DNA of 24,106 nucleotides from CAIVAT01 sp964387205. Lineage in GTDB: Bacteria > Bacteroidota > Bacteroidia > Bacteroidales > FEN-979. The DNA lies in the NCBI GenBank assembly GCA_964387205.1, contig CAYLVY010000053.1, positions 1 through 24,106 of the forward strand, given 5' to 3'. Position numbers and translations under genes: made by a program. This document shows positions 16,337-24,106 of the stretch, one piece after another. Each line of letters begins with the position of its first letter. Within the stretch, counting starts at the first letter, position 1. The notes below the pieces were generated by a model. That model was not told the DNA's origin and ran no database searches. It was given only the letters and a program-made list of their open reading frames with translations.

Positions 16337-17215
16337 TTAATTGCGGTTATCAAGGCCCCAGTTCAGTTTTTCCCGAAGGGTCTGAAAAAAATGCTTTTCC
16401 CTGAGCCGCACCAGTCTGGTGCTGAAAGGCGCTTTTTTGATGTCCAGTATGGTTTGCGAGCCGAGGGACTCACTTCTCGAATCCAGGTTGAGCAAATAGT
16501 GGTCGGATGCAGTGGCTACTTCGATCCTGATGGTACTGTCGTCCCGGATGACCATCGGCCGAACAGTCAGGTTATGGCTGGCGATGGGTGTGATCACAAA
16601 GTTCTCCGAATCAGGCGTAAGGATAGGTCCGGTGCAGCTTAGTGAATAGGCCGTGGATCCTGTCGGGGTCGCAATGATCAGTCCATCGGCCCAGTAAGCA
16701 TTTAAAAACTGTCCGTTGATCCATGTTTTTATGGTCAGCATCGACATAACATTGGGCTTATAGACCGTGATATCATTCAGGGCGAAGTTGACCTCCCCGA
16801 AAAGTTCAGGCGGCGACTCCAGCAGCAGGAGAGATCTTTCTTCCAGCAGGAAATCCCCGTCAGTGAGCGCCTTGATGGCCGGGAGGATCATATCCCTTGA
16901 AATACCGGAGAGAAATCCAAGTCGTCCGATGTTGATGCCTGCGATCGGAATCCCCGATGAACCGGCCAGTCCGGCAGCTTCCAGCATGGTACCATCCCCG
17001 CCAATGGAGAGGATAAAATCGGTACACCCCTCAATTTCATCCCGTGACCGGAAAGTTGACGGCGGTTCAGGAAAGGTAACATGAGGTGCAAGGAGCGAAT
17101 AAAGAGTGGTGTATATGGTTGTGGAACAGTTCAGCGCATGCAGCGCATCGAACAATTCCTGGAGACAGGGCAGGGAGGAACCGGACAGATGTTTTCCGAA
17201 AAGGGCAATTCGCAT
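16337..17215 (-). CDS. nadK: NAD kinase
   Basis: ATP-NAD kinase (also called PpnK), phosphorylating NAD to NADP in the cytosol; 292 residues from the ATG at 17215. A TTG at 17266 is in frame, but it lies upstream of the candidate promoter box at 17253-17246 and adds no conserved sequence. The N-terminal Rossmann-like domain holds GGDGTML (72-78, with catalytic Asp74) and GRLGFLSG (97-104). The C-terminal domain holds NDITVYK (147-153) and the nucleotide-binding YWADGLIIATPTGSTAYSLS segment. The family motif in the NDIT block is more often NE; Asp is a mild variant. It lies 98 bp before the DUF6089-like gene and 70 bp after the TamA-like gene. With nadB on the other strand, the window covers two steps of NAD(P) supply. 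Confidence 0.95.
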   Translation of the reverse strand: MRIALFGKHLSGSSLPCLQELFDALHALNCSTTIYTTLYSLLAPHVTFPEPPSTFRSRDEIEGCTDFILSIGGDGTMLEAAGLAGSSGIPIAGINIGRLGFLSGISRDMILPAIKALTDGDFLLEERSLLLLESPPELFGEVNFALNDITVYKPNVMSMLTIKTWINGQFLNAYWADGLIIATPTGSTAYSLSCTGPILTPDSENFVITPIASHNLTVRPMVIRDDSTIRIEVATASDHYLLNLDSRSESLGSQTILDIKKAPFSTRLVRLREKHFFQTLREKLNWGLDNRN

Positions 17216-17245
17216 AGGTCTACAGGCAAATGGCAAAATGACCGG

Positions 17246-17253
17246 CAAAGATA
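17246..17253 (-). promoter_or_regulatory. Candidate -7 box for nadK
   Basis: Minus-strand TATCTTTG followed by C matches the TAnnTTTG consensus, 30 bases before the nadK ATG and inside the 70 bp gap after the Omp85 gene. A convincing -33 element was not seen. Its position argues against the TTG start at 17266. Confidence 0.45.
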
Positions 17254-17285
17254 GTTGATTTTTCAATACGAAACGCCCGAAAGAG

Positions 17286-18746
17286 CTATATGGGCGCCAT
17301 GAAGTGGATGAAGAAACCTTTTCCTCCCCCGGAATTGATGGTACCCTCCAGCCTGATCACAATGTCGTAGTAGGTGGTAAAGTCTAACCCCATGCCGGTA
17401 CCTGATAAAATCAAATTGCTCAGTGTATTACCCGCTTCCGGAAATTCATTTTGCTGCTCTGCATATTGATAGGTATAACCAAGGTCTGAAAATGCAGTGA
17501 TATAGAGGGCCCAAGGGAATTTGCCAAATTTCTCGGACCGGATAAAAGAAATTCGGTCTGTATGCCATGGTACAATGGCATAACGAAACTGGGTTTTCAG
17601 TAAGACAAAGTGCTGGCCATTCACCACATATCTTTCAAATCCCCTTACATAATCCCTGCCGTAACCCATCGCCCGCTGAAAAAGGCCGGGTTGGGTGCGC
17701 GACATCGTGATTTTGGAACTCATCCCCGCGGAGGCATAAAAACCTTTCCCCAGCGGGATAAAGAACCGCACGGATGGTTTTACGTAAGTGTTGCGGGCCA
17801 GGTGAAACGGATAGGTGGAGTTGAATTCCAGATCGGCATAATATCCCTTCAACGGATAGAAATGGGCATCCCGGTGATCAAACTTTATAAAATAATTCAT
17901 GCTGAGAAACCACTGAGAGGCGCTTTCCGACGGTATAAACCCTTTTAATTCCGTTAACTCATGGTTGAAAAGAAAGTTGTGATAGATAATGCTGAAGGTC
18001 ATATAGCGGAACAACCCGGGCCGCCATAAAAACTGAAGTTGTGCCAAATATTTTTCCCGGATGAACCCGGATTCTGACCGCTGGTAGAGTTGCCGGTTGT
18101 TTGCTGTTCCGGTTTCCATTTCACGGCTGAAAGCCACATCTCCCCCGGCTGAAATGCCAAATGTTTTACGACGGTTGATGTAAGGGGCCGAATAATTGAA
18201 CCCCGCCTGAAGGTTATAACCGAAAAAGAGCGGTACGGACAGGATTTCCCTTCGCCCCCTCATGTTATTGAATGTCAGGTCTACACCATATGTCAGACGG
18301 CTGAAATCCATGTGGTCCATCCAGATAGTGAAATTCCTGTCAGCCGGTTCCACGGTAATGTAAGGCCACAGGTACCACCGCTCCACCACGCTGATATGCA
18401 CCGTGGTAAGGCCATTGCTGTCAGGTGGTTCCGCAGAAACATTGACAAGGTTGAACAGCGACGTATTGAACACCAGCTGCTGAGCTTCAGTCAGCAGTCC
18501 GTTAAGGTCTTTCTGCAATATGGTATCTCCTTCAGAAAACGGAATCTCCCGTCGGAGGATCACATCCCGGGTTACCTTATTGCCTTCCGGAATGATGCGG
18601 CCAATCACCACATAATCCCGAACAACCTCCTGTGTGATCTGACCGGGACTGGTTAGCGGGAGCAAGGTCATCAGCAGCAGAATCCTTCCGGAGATAAACA
18701 GTCTCTTGCATTTACTGCAACTCTTTCTGAAGGAATGATCATTCAT
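17286..18746 (-). CDS. Omp85/TamA-like outer-membrane protein with a single POTRA domain
   Basis: A 486-residue Omp85 superfamily member. A long basic n-region precedes a signal-peptide hydrophobic core (about 20-33, SGRILLLMTLLPLTSPG, cleavage before QIT). One POTRA-like domain (about 45-125; IIPEGNKVTRDVILRREIPFSEGD and VEERW-like end) is followed by a beta barrel (about 130-486). The loop-6 motif VRGF (367-370, in YVRGFERYVVNG) is intact. With one POTRA and a 16-strand-size barrel it is not BamA; a TamA-like translocase, a patatin-type or other Omp85 of unknown substrate are options. The start overlaps the CBS gene stop by one base (TAATG), so coupling is likely. bamA itself is about 2.6 kb further down the same strand. 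Confidence 0.85.
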   Translation of the reverse strand: MNDHSFRKSCSKCKRLFISGRILLLMTLLPLTSPGQITQEVVRDYVVIGRIIPEGNKVTRDVILRREIPFSEGDTILQKDLNGLLTEAQQLVFNTSLFNLVNVSAEPPDSNGLTTVHISVVERWYLWPYITVEPADRNFTIWMDHMDFSRLTYGVDLTFNNMRGRREILSVPLFFGYNLQAGFNYSAPYINRRKTFGISAGGDVAFSREMETGTANNRQLYQRSESGFIREKYLAQLQFLWRPGLFRYMTFSIIYHNFLFNHELTELKGFIPSESASQWFLSMNYFIKFDHRDAHFYPLKGYYADLEFNSTYPFHLARNTYVKPSVRFFIPLGKGFYASAGMSSKITMSRTQPGLFQRAMGYGRDYVRGFERYVVNGQHFVLLKTQFRYAIVPWHTDRISFIRSEKFGKFPWALYITAFSDLGYTYQYAEQQNEFPEAGNTLSNLILSGTGMGLDFTTYYDIVIRLEGTINSGGGKGFFIHFMAPI

Positions 18747-19411
18747 TAAATACCAAGATAGTTCATCAACGCATCAAACCGTTCATGGAGATTGGCCGTA
18801 TAGGCATCTTCTTTCGACCAGGACCCGGTAATCTGGTAATTGTATCTTGAAAAGGTTTGAAGGATTGGCCCGATTTCCATGCTGTTTATCTTCATGGTGA
18901 TCTCGAGCAGGGAACTGTTGGGGAAGGGTACCACAAACAGGTTGAGGATCCTGGCATCGTTCGATTCGACGATCTGTGCTATTTCGGTGAGCATGAAGTC
19001 TTTATTCTCAACTGCCAGCACGATCAGTCCGCCGGGAAAGTCCGGTAAAAGCATCCTGGAGAACCGTTCAACCACTTCGGTGCTTCGGATGGATCCGATG
19101 TACTGCTGGGAAAAATCGATTACCGGCATCAGGTGTAATTTATACTCCCGCATCTTTTCAGCGACCCGGTAAAGATGATCACTTTCCCTGACCGAAACCT
19201 GGAGAAAGTCAGCCTTCAGGTTATCGACAAGCTGTTCCATATTGGGATCAAGGGTACATGCACGCCTGGAAACCAAACCGGAATACATGGAATTGTCTGT
19301 CACCGGCAAATGAGATAAATGGCTCTCTTCCATGCATTTCAGCGCATAGCCGATACTGTCCGAAGGGTTCAGGACTGGTACAGATCCGGTGATGAGTTCC
19401 TTAGCGATCAT
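18746..19411 (-). CDS. CBS-domain protein with C-terminal ACT-like domain (AcuB-like)
   Basis: A 221-residue cytosolic protein, probably a regulatory nucleotide sensor. A CBS pair fills about 1-118: the first CBS has VPVLNPSDSIGYALKCMEESHLSHLPVTD and the second VSVRESDHLYRVAEKMREYKLHLMPVID, both with the usual strand-helix-strand-helix pattern. Residues about 126-200 (PGGLIVLAVENKDFMLTEIA onward) look like an ACT or ACT-like fold, as in AcuB proteins. No catalytic or membrane domain is attached. The ATG at 19411 is 11 bases inside the 3' end of rsgA, and the stop overlaps the next gene's ATG. Related genes are found near nadK in Bacteroidetes (recall), but the ligand is unknown. Confidence 0.82.
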   Translation of the reverse strand: MIAKELITGSVPVLNPSDSIGYALKCMEESHLSHLPVTDNSMYSGLVSRRACTLDPNMEQLVDNLKADFLQVSVRESDHLYRVAEKMREYKLHLMPVIDFSQQYIGSIRSTEVVERFSRMLLPDFPGGLIVLAVENKDFMLTEIAQIVESNDARILNLFVVPFPNSSLLEITMKINSMEIGPILQTFSRYNYQITGSWSKEDAYTANLHERFDALMNYLGI

Positions 19412-20309
19412 TGAGGATGCTAAGATAGGAATTATATCGCAGCCTGCTGACTTTACCTGTTAAAAGGCCTTCTTTTACAGCACATCCCGGTTCGTGGGTG
19501 TGGGAACAGTTTTTGTAGCCGCATTCGGGCAACAATTTGTCCATCTCCGGAAAACACCGGGGGATTTCACTTTTTTCGAAATCAATGAGGCCGAACTCTT
19601 TTATCCCGGGGGTGTCTATGATATACCCACCGTCCGGGAATTCAAACATTTCGGCAAAAGTAGTGGTATGGGTCCCTTTCTGGTGTACTTCGGAAATTTT
19701 TCCGACCCGTGGGTCGAGGGAAGGCTCCAGGGCTTTGATCAGCGCCGATTTTCCAGCTCCGGAATGGCCTGAAAAGAGATTGATCTTATCCTTCATCAAC
19801 GCACGCAAACCCGGCACTCCATCTCCGGTAAGGGCCGATACTTTATGACATGGGTATCCCGCATCCTCGTAAATACGGATGAGTTGGTCCATCACCCCGG
19901 TCATTTCGGGTGTGCAGAGGTCGGTTTTATTGAAAATGAGGCGGGCATGGATATAATATCCCTCGGCAGTCACCAGGAACCGGTCGATGAAGCCGTTGGA
20001 GGTTACTGGCTGGGCCAGTGTGACAATCAGCCATGCCTGGTCGATATTGGCCGCAATGATGTGGGAAGCGCTGGAGAGTTTGACCGATTTCCGGATGATG
20101 TAATTGAACCTCGGTTCAATCACGGTGATCAGACCGGCGGCATCTGCGACTGAAGGGTCAAACACAACCCGGTCGCCAATGGCAACCGGATTGGTGTGGC
20201 GGATTCCCCTCAGACGGAAACTTCCTTTTATTTTGCAGGCATGGTTCATCCCATCCTCACCCCTGACCGTAATCCAACTCCCTGTCGATTTTATAACCAA
20301 CCCTTTCAC
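19401..20309 (-). CDS. rsgA: Ribosome small subunit-dependent GTPase A
   Basis: Circularly permuted GTPase that helps late maturation of the 30S subunit; 302 residues. The start is GTG at 20309-20307: no ATG precedes the conserved opening GLVIKSTGSW. An OB-fold covers about 1-70. The G motifs appear in permuted order: G4 NKTD (127-130), G1 GHSGAGKS (181-188), G3 DTPG (232-235). The C-terminal zinc site matches the family C-X4-C-X-H-X5-C spacing with Cys263, Cys268, His270 and Cys276. It lies 55 bp after dprA, and its last 11 bases overlap the CBS gene, so these genes are probably translationally coupled. Confidence 0.96.
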   Translation of the reverse strand: MKGLVIKSTGSWITVRGEDGMNHACKIKGSFRLRGIRHTNPVAIGDRVVFDPSVADAAGLITVIEPRFNYIIRKSVKLSSASHIIAANIDQAWLIVTLAQPVTSNGFIDRFLVTAEGYYIHARLIFNKTDLCTPEMTGVMDQLIRIYEDAGYPCHKVSALTGDGVPGLRALMKDKINLFSGHSGAGKSALIKALEPSLDPRVGKISEVHQKGTHTTTFAEMFEFPDGGYIIDTPGIKEFGLIDFEKSEIPRCFPEMDKLLPECGYKNCSHTHEPGCAVKEGLLTGKVSRLRYNSYLSILNDR

Positions 20310-20364
20310 CTGAATGCTGCTTTGGGTTGTAAAAGTATGAAAATCCCGGTATCAAAGGGCAGGT

Positions 20365-21468
20365 TCAGGTCAATGTGTACACTTTTCCCGGGAGACAGCG
20401 GACCATTCCTTCAAACTCCATATTCAGCAGCGAAGCGGAGACCTTGTTCATCGGGAGGCTGCTCAGGAAGCAAAGGTCATCGATTCCTGTGTTTCCGTTC
20501 ACCTTCAGAATTTCGAAGATCCTGTTCTCTTCTTCCGTCATATCGGCGAAAAGCTGCATCTGTATGATCCGCGATTCGCGGACGGGGGTTTTCCATCCCA
20601 TGTTGTATTCGATATCCCCGGCGCTTTGCACCAGGGCTGCGCGGTTGGATTTTATGAGCAGATTGGTGCCCTCGGAGAATGGGTCATGCACCCTGCCGGG
20701 TATGGCGAACACATCCCGGTTATAGGAATTGGCTATGTCGGCAGTGATCAATGCACCCCCTTTCTGACCGGCCTCAACGACCAGAATGGCATCGCTCAGG
20801 CCGGCGATGATCCGGTTCCGCCTGGGAAAATTTACCCGGTCGGGCTTTGTCCCGCTGAGAAATTCGGTCAGTAATCCGCCCCGGAGAAGCATCTTTTCGG
20901 CGAGTGAACGATTGATCCAGGGATAAATTGTGTCGAGGCCATGACCGAGTACACCGACGGTTTCACGGCTGGTCTCCACACAAACCCGGTGGGCAAAACT
21001 GTCGATGCCATAAGCGAGCCCGCTGATAATCAGGGTTCCGTCAACTTCCAGATGGGTGATGATATCATGGGTGATGCCTTTGCCATAGTCGGTGGCATTC
21101 CGGGTGCCGACCACGGCGATCACCCGTGGGGCATTCAGATCGGCTGTGCCTTTATAATAAACCATAAGCGGACTGTCATGGCAGTTTTTAAGCCTCCGTG
21201 GATACTCCTTATCCGTATAAAACAGCGGCTTGATATGGTGCCTGTTCAGGAATTCAATTTCCCTGGCAGCCCTGACCAGAATTTCCTTCCGGATGGTCAT
21301 TTGCGACAGCAAATCTGTGATCCTGGGAATTTTTCTCTGAAATTTCCGGGGCTCGCGGAAAACAGCTTCCGCGCTGCCGTATAAACCAATCAGTTTTCGT
21401 CCGAGAACATCCCCAATCCCGGGTATGAGGGAAAGGGCGATCTGATAAAGCAATTCCGGTTCTCCCAT
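20365..21468 (-). CDS. dprA: DNA-processing protein DprA
   Basis: Single-strand DNA binding protein that loads RecA onto incoming DNA during natural transformation; 367 residues, a normal length. The N-terminal helix-hairpin-helix/SAM-like part covers about 1-75 (IPGIGDVLGRKLIGLYGS). The Rossmann-type core holds VVGTRNATDYG (119-129), SGLAYGIDSFAH (149-160), FPRRNRIIAGLS (214-225) and EAGQKGGALITA. A winged-helix C-terminal domain (about 310-367) is complete. The ATG at 21468 follows the divergent gap to the glycosyltransferase. No other competence genes are in the window, so presence of dprA alone does not show competence. Confidence 0.95.
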   Translation of the reverse strand: MGEPELLYQIALSLIPGIGDVLGRKLIGLYGSAEAVFREPRKFQRKIPRITDLLSQMTIRKEILVRAAREIEFLNRHHIKPLFYTDKEYPRRLKNCHDSPLMVYYKGTADLNAPRVIAVVGTRNATDYGKGITHDIITHLEVDGTLIISGLAYGIDSFAHRVCVETSRETVGVLGHGLDTIYPWINRSLAEKMLLRGGLLTEFLSGTKPDRVNFPRRNRIIAGLSDAILVVEAGQKGGALITADIANSYNRDVFAIPGRVHDPFSEGTNLLIKSNRAALVQSAGDIEYNMGWKTPVRESRIIQMQLFADMTEEENRIFEILKVNGNTGIDDLCFLSSLPMNKVSASLLNMEFEGMVRCLPGKVYTLT

Positions 21469-21489
21469 AAGTGATGTTTAATCCGGAAA

Positions 21490-21518
21490 GTGAATAAAAG
21501 GTTGACATATGTGAATAA
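21490..21518. repeat. Direct repeat GTGAATAA x2 in the dprA/glycosyltransferase gap
   Basis: GTGAATAA occurs at 21490-21497 and again at 21511-21518, 21 bases apart start to start (about two helical turns), on the dprA side of the divergent promoter region. This geometry fits a dimeric or repeated regulator site, but two 8-base copies can also arise by chance. Confidence 0.4.
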
Positions 21519-21523
21519 CTTTT

Positions 21524-21556
21524 TTTGGGTTTTAATTGGGATCGTACTTACATTTG
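21524..21556 (+). promoter_or_regulatory. Bacteroidetes-type promoter for the glycosyltransferase gene
   Basis: TTTG (21524-21527) and TACATTTG (21549-21556) are separated by 21 bases, the best two-box match to the Bacteroidetes consensus in the window. The start codon is 13 bases further on, with a GGAG at 21562-21565. Confidence 0.6.
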
Positions 21557-21569
21557 ATTTTGGAGAAGT

Positions 21570-22736
21570 ATGGAAAACAGAAAGGACTATCTGAATATAT
21601 CCGATGAAAAAGGCGAGGGAAACAAGCCCCGGGTACTCATTTGCCCGCTGAACTGGGGAATCGGGCATGCAACGCGCTGCATCCCGTTGATTGAGCATTT
21701 CCGGCAAATGGGCTGGAGGGTGGTCGTTGCCGGAACAGGACGGTCGGTCGAAGTCCTGAAACGGGAATATCCCGGGCTTACCTATCTGGACCTTCCGGGC
21801 ACGGATGTCCGGTATTCCGCTGGTAATTTGCAAATATTCAGGTTGTTGGTGCTGGTGCCCTCCTTTTTGTGGTCTATCCGTAAAGAAAGCCGGGCCATGA
21901 GGAGGATCGTTAAATCATATTCAATCCGGATGGTGGTCTCCGATAACAGGTTTGGATGCCGTCACCCGGGGATTCCATCTGTTTTCATGACACATCAGCT
22001 GGCCATTATGCTTCCGCGGTATTTTCGCTGGCTGGAAGGTTTGGCCCGCCGGATCAACTATTGGTTCATCGGACGGTTTGATGAGTGCTGGATACCCGAT
22101 TTTGAGCAGAGGAACGGTATTGCCGGGAAATTGTCCCATCCGTTGCAGCTTCCGTCCAATGCGCGGTTTATCGGCATTCTCTCCCGGTTCAGGCCGCTCC
22201 TTACACCGTTAACAGACAGTCATATGCCTTCGATCGATATTCTTGCTGTGATTTCGGGTCCGGAACCCCAGCGGACTATCTTTGAAGATATCCTCACGGC
22301 GCAGTTGAGAAAATTGGATATGATTTCTGTGATCGTAGGAGGTAACCCGGACCGGGATTCATCGGATAGCCTGACCCCTTCCCTGCACAGGTTTTCATAT
22401 CTTGATACGGAAAAGTTGCTCGAACTTATGGCACGTGCATCGCTGGTGATTTGCCGCTCAGGTTATTCCACGATCATGGATCTGATGACTGTCGGAAAAA
22501 GGGCTGTACTGGTGCCCACCCCCGGGCAGACGGAGCAGGAATACCTGGCAGCATACCTGATGGAAAAAAAGATCTATCTGTCGATGTCACAGGATAAACT
22601 CAATATTTTGTTTGCCCTGGAGATCTCAAAAAATTTTCCCGGCATGGTGATTCGCAACAATGAAACTGATCTTGAAGAACGGATTACCTTTTGGTTGGCG
22701 AAGTTGCGGCCGATGGCCGCCGGGAGCGGTAAATGA
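21570..22736 (+). CDS. MurG-like (GT-B) glycosyltransferase
   Basis: A 388-residue GT-B fold enzyme of the glycosyltransferase 28-like group, expected to use a nucleotide-sugar donor; the acceptor is unknown. The N-terminal Rossmann domain opens with VLICPLNWGIGHATRCIPLI (22-41), the glycine-rich loop of the family. The C-terminal donor-binding part includes ICRSGYSTIMDLMTVGKRAVL (294-314) and PTPGQTEQEYLA (316-327), the MurG-type pattern. There is no signal peptide or transmembrane helix; one basic/hydrophobic stretch (about 88-104) could contact the membrane. The ATG at 21570 is preceded by GGAG. It stands alone on the plus strand between two minus-strand blocks, and its last 53 bases overlap the end of lgt in the opposite direction. 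Confidence 0.85.
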   Translation: MENRKDYLNISDEKGEGNKPRVLICPLNWGIGHATRCIPLIEHFRQMGWRVVVAGTGRSVEVLKREYPGLTYLDLPGTDVRYSAGNLQIFRLLVLVPSFLWSIRKESRAMRRIVKSYSIRMVVSDNRFGCRHPGIPSVFMTHQLAIMLPRYFRWLEGLARRINYWFIGRFDECWIPDFEQRNGIAGKLSHPLQLPSNARFIGILSRFRPLLTPLTDSHMPSIDILAVISGPEPQRTIFEDILTAQLRKLDMISVIVGGNPDRDSSDSLTPSLHRFSYLDTEKLLELMARASLVICRSGYSTIMDLMTVGKRAVLVPTPGQTEQEYLAAYLMEKKIYLSMSQDKLNILFALEISKNFPGMVIRNNETDLEERITFWLAKLRPMAAGSGK

Positions 22737-23502
22737 GCCACATGCCCAGAATGGCGAAGGGTACGGAGAGCCACTGACCCATATTAAGGGCCATATCGCG
22801 TTCAAATCCTACCTGTGGTTCTTTTATGAATTCGATCAGGAAACGGATGCCAAAAACGGTGATGAGAAAAACCCCGAAAAGGAAACCAGGCTCCGGTTTT
22901 CCTTTTGATCTGAAGTAATACCACCACAATGCTGCAAAGATTAGCAGGTAGGAAAAGCCTTCGTAAATCTGGGTCGGATGCCTTGGTTGTAACCCTTCCC
23001 CTTCTGAAGAAGTGTTTAAGAAGTAAAAGCCCCAGGGAAAGCTGGTGGGCATGCCATAGATCTCGGAGTTCATGAGATTGCCCATGCGGATCAGAAACCC
23101 GGCAAGGGCAACCACGATTACGATGCGGTCGATCACCCAGAGAAATGGTTTCCTGCGGACCGCGGAAAAGATGGCTATGGCAGCCATGATCCCGATGGCA
23201 GCACCATGGCTGGCCAGCCCTCCCTCCCAGATTTTCAGGATATCGATGGGATTGGCGAGGTAATCTGCCGGCTGATAGAACAGGACATGCCCGAGCCTTG
23301 CACCCACTATCGTACCGAGGATCATATAGGTTGTCAACTCATCCAGCAACTTAACGGGAACCCCTTCCCGGATAAATATCCGTTGCAGGATCAGATAACC
23401 AAAGAAGAAGGAGAGGGCAAAGAGCAATCCGTACCACCTGATTGCATAATTGCCGATGCTGAAGATCTCCGGTGAAACATCCCAAACTATGGATAAAGTC
23501 AT
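22684..23502 (-). CDS. lgt: Prolipoprotein diacylglyceryl transferase
   Basis: Inner-membrane enzyme that moves diacylglycerol from phosphatidylglycerol onto the lipobox cysteine of prolipoproteins. It has 272 residues with about seven hydrophobic segments. Family marks are IRWYGLLFAL (21-30), GGLASHGAAIG with His99 (94-104), the Lgt signature RMGNLMNSEIYG with Arg139 and Asn142 (139-150), RHPTQIYEG (174-182) and the late Arg220 in GIRFLIEFIKEPQ. All essential-looking residues are present. It starts 25 bp after the DUF2723 gene and ends 53 bp inside the convergent glycosyltransferase gene. Lipoproteins made by this pathway include the usual BAM partners, which fits the envelope theme of the region. 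Confidence 0.96.
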   Translation of the reverse strand: MTLSIVWDVSPEIFSIGNYAIRWYGLLFALSFFFGYLILQRIFIREGVPVKLLDELTTYMILGTIVGARLGHVLFYQPADYLANPIDILKIWEGGLASHGAAIGIMAAIAIFSAVRRKPFLWVIDRIVIVVALAGFLIRMGNLMNSEIYGMPTSFPWGFYFLNTSSEGEGLQPRHPTQIYEGFSYLLIFAALWWYYFRSKGKPEPGFLFGVFLITVFGIRFLIEFIKEPQVGFERDMALNMGQWLSVPFAILGMWLIYRSRRPSAATSPTKR

Positions 23503-23527
23503 GATGTGATTATTTCGGAGTGTGCTT

Positions 23528-24106
23528 TTATTGGGCCGGTGCGTAATATTTCAGTTTCAGGTTGAAGAGGGAATCCATTTCCCTGGCGAGATCCGGTTGC
23601 TGTTTCGATTCAGCCACGTTTTTAAGGTTTTGCAATACGGATAGCGCCATCCGGACATCATCCTGAAAATATTGGTTATATCCGGCCGTATAACTGCTGT
23701 AATAATCGAGGTTTTGTGTATAGATTTCCGCAATCCGCCTTGCCAGTCGGGTGGCTTTTTCCGTCTCTTCCGCCTGCAGGTATATCTCCACGAATGGGAT
23801 CATGTACATGTCGAACGGGATCTTGGAGTCGGGGAATTTCTCGATGTAAAGGTCCAGCATCTCTGTGGCTTCTTTCGGCTTATTCATGGATACGAGCGAC
23901 TGTGCGACCCTCATCAGGTTGGTTTTCGGCCGGACGGAGTTATTAAGGCTCTCCGGGTCTATATAAACCGACGGATCGTTCAGGTTGCCCCAGGCACATT
24001 TGTTTTTAAATATATCGTAGGAGGTTATAGCGTCAACTCCACCCATACCCTGAATATAGGTGCTTTCCTCAGCTTTGACCGGCATGAATTTGTATACCCA
24101 TCCGGT
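23528..24106 (-). CDS. C-terminal part of a DUF2723 family membrane protein
   Basis: The frame is open to the right edge, so only the last 192 residues are visible. The first ones read TGWVYKFMPVK, like the end of the membrane part in DUF2723 proteins (large Bacteroidetes proteins with PMT/glycosyltransferase-like transmembrane domains). The rest fits the soluble tail of that family: KCAWGNLNDPSVYIDPE, a helical TPR-like stretch (LMRVAQSLVSMNKPKEATEMLDLYIEKFPDSK, then IYLQAEETEKATRLARRIAEIY) and a helical end. No signal peptide is visible in this fragment. An internal ATG at 24085 should not be taken as the start. Family assignment is by recall of the tail and is less certain than for the other genes. 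Confidence 0.72.
   Translation of the reverse strand, partial: TGWVYKFMPVKAEESTYIQGMGGVDAITSYDIFKNKCAWGNLNDPSVYIDPESLNNSVRPKTNLMRVAQSLVSMNKPKEATEMLDLYIEKFPDSKIPFDMYMIPFVEIYLQAEETEKATRLARRIAEIYTQNLDYYSSYTAGYNQYFQDDVRMALSVLQNLKNVAESKQQPDLAREMDSLFNLKLKYYAPAQ

Noticed and set aside
17213..17266. Longer nadK starting at a TTG (17266)
   Set aside because: The added residues are not conserved, and the TTG lies upstream of a good -7 promoter box.
1..24106. Defence system, biosynthetic cluster, CRISPR array, prophage or insertion sequence
   Set aside because: No repeats with spacers, transposase, integrase, phage or toxin-type genes were found; nearly every base is taken up by recognisable core genes.

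Overview
The window reads as chromosomal housekeeping DNA from a Bacteroidota (Bacteroidetes) bacterium, probably of the Bacteroidales or a close relative (inference). The evidence is a type IX secretion (T9SS) sorting domain, tandem OmpH/Skp genes behind bamA and uppS, a DUF2723 family C-terminus, few Shine-Dalgarno sequences, and several intergenic matches to the Bacteroidetes -7 promoter box TAnnTTTG. A complete oxoglutarate dehydrogenase E1/E2 pair and L-aspartate oxidase suggest an oxidative TCA branch and de novo NAD synthesis. No tRNA, rRNA, CRISPR array, insertion sequence, integrase or phage gene was found.

Layout. (1) 1-1252, minus: an M20 metallopeptidase whose C-terminus lies off the left edge. 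It is divergent from (2) 1336-10677, plus: a closely spaced run of sucA (OGDH E1), sucB (E2), nadB, a gamma-carbonic-anhydrase-like hexapeptide protein, a PlsC-type acyltransferase, a GH13 alpha-amylase-like gene broken by a frameshift plus apparent deletion, and a secreted T9SS cargo protein of unknown function. (3) 10743-21468, minus: a long run read in the order dprA, rsgA, a CBS-domain protein, a TamA-like Omp85 protein, nadK, a DUF6089-type outer-membrane protein, uppS, bamA, skp, skp, ending at a clear intrinsic terminator. (4) 21570-22736, plus: a MurG-like glycosyltransferase with its own promoter. (5) 22684-24106, minus: lgt, whose 3' end overlaps the glycosyltransferase 3' end by 53 bp, preceded by the C-terminus of a DUF2723 membrane protein cut by the right edge.

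How the genes fit together. The minus-strand run is mostly envelope biogenesis: undecaprenyl diphosphate synthesis (UppS), outer-membrane protein chaperoning (two Skp) and insertion (BamA and a second Omp85), with NAD kinase, ribosome maturation (RsgA) and DNA uptake or processing (DprA) upstream. The plus-strand run begins with central metabolism (2-oxoglutarate to succinyl-CoA) coupled closely to the first step of NAD synthesis.

I found no convincing new multi-gene system. The observations most worth a second look are the disrupted GH13 gene, a Cys/His-rich tail on SucA, a degenerate subunit-binding loop in SucB, a non-canonical acyltransferase motif, and palindromes or repeats in the promoter regions.
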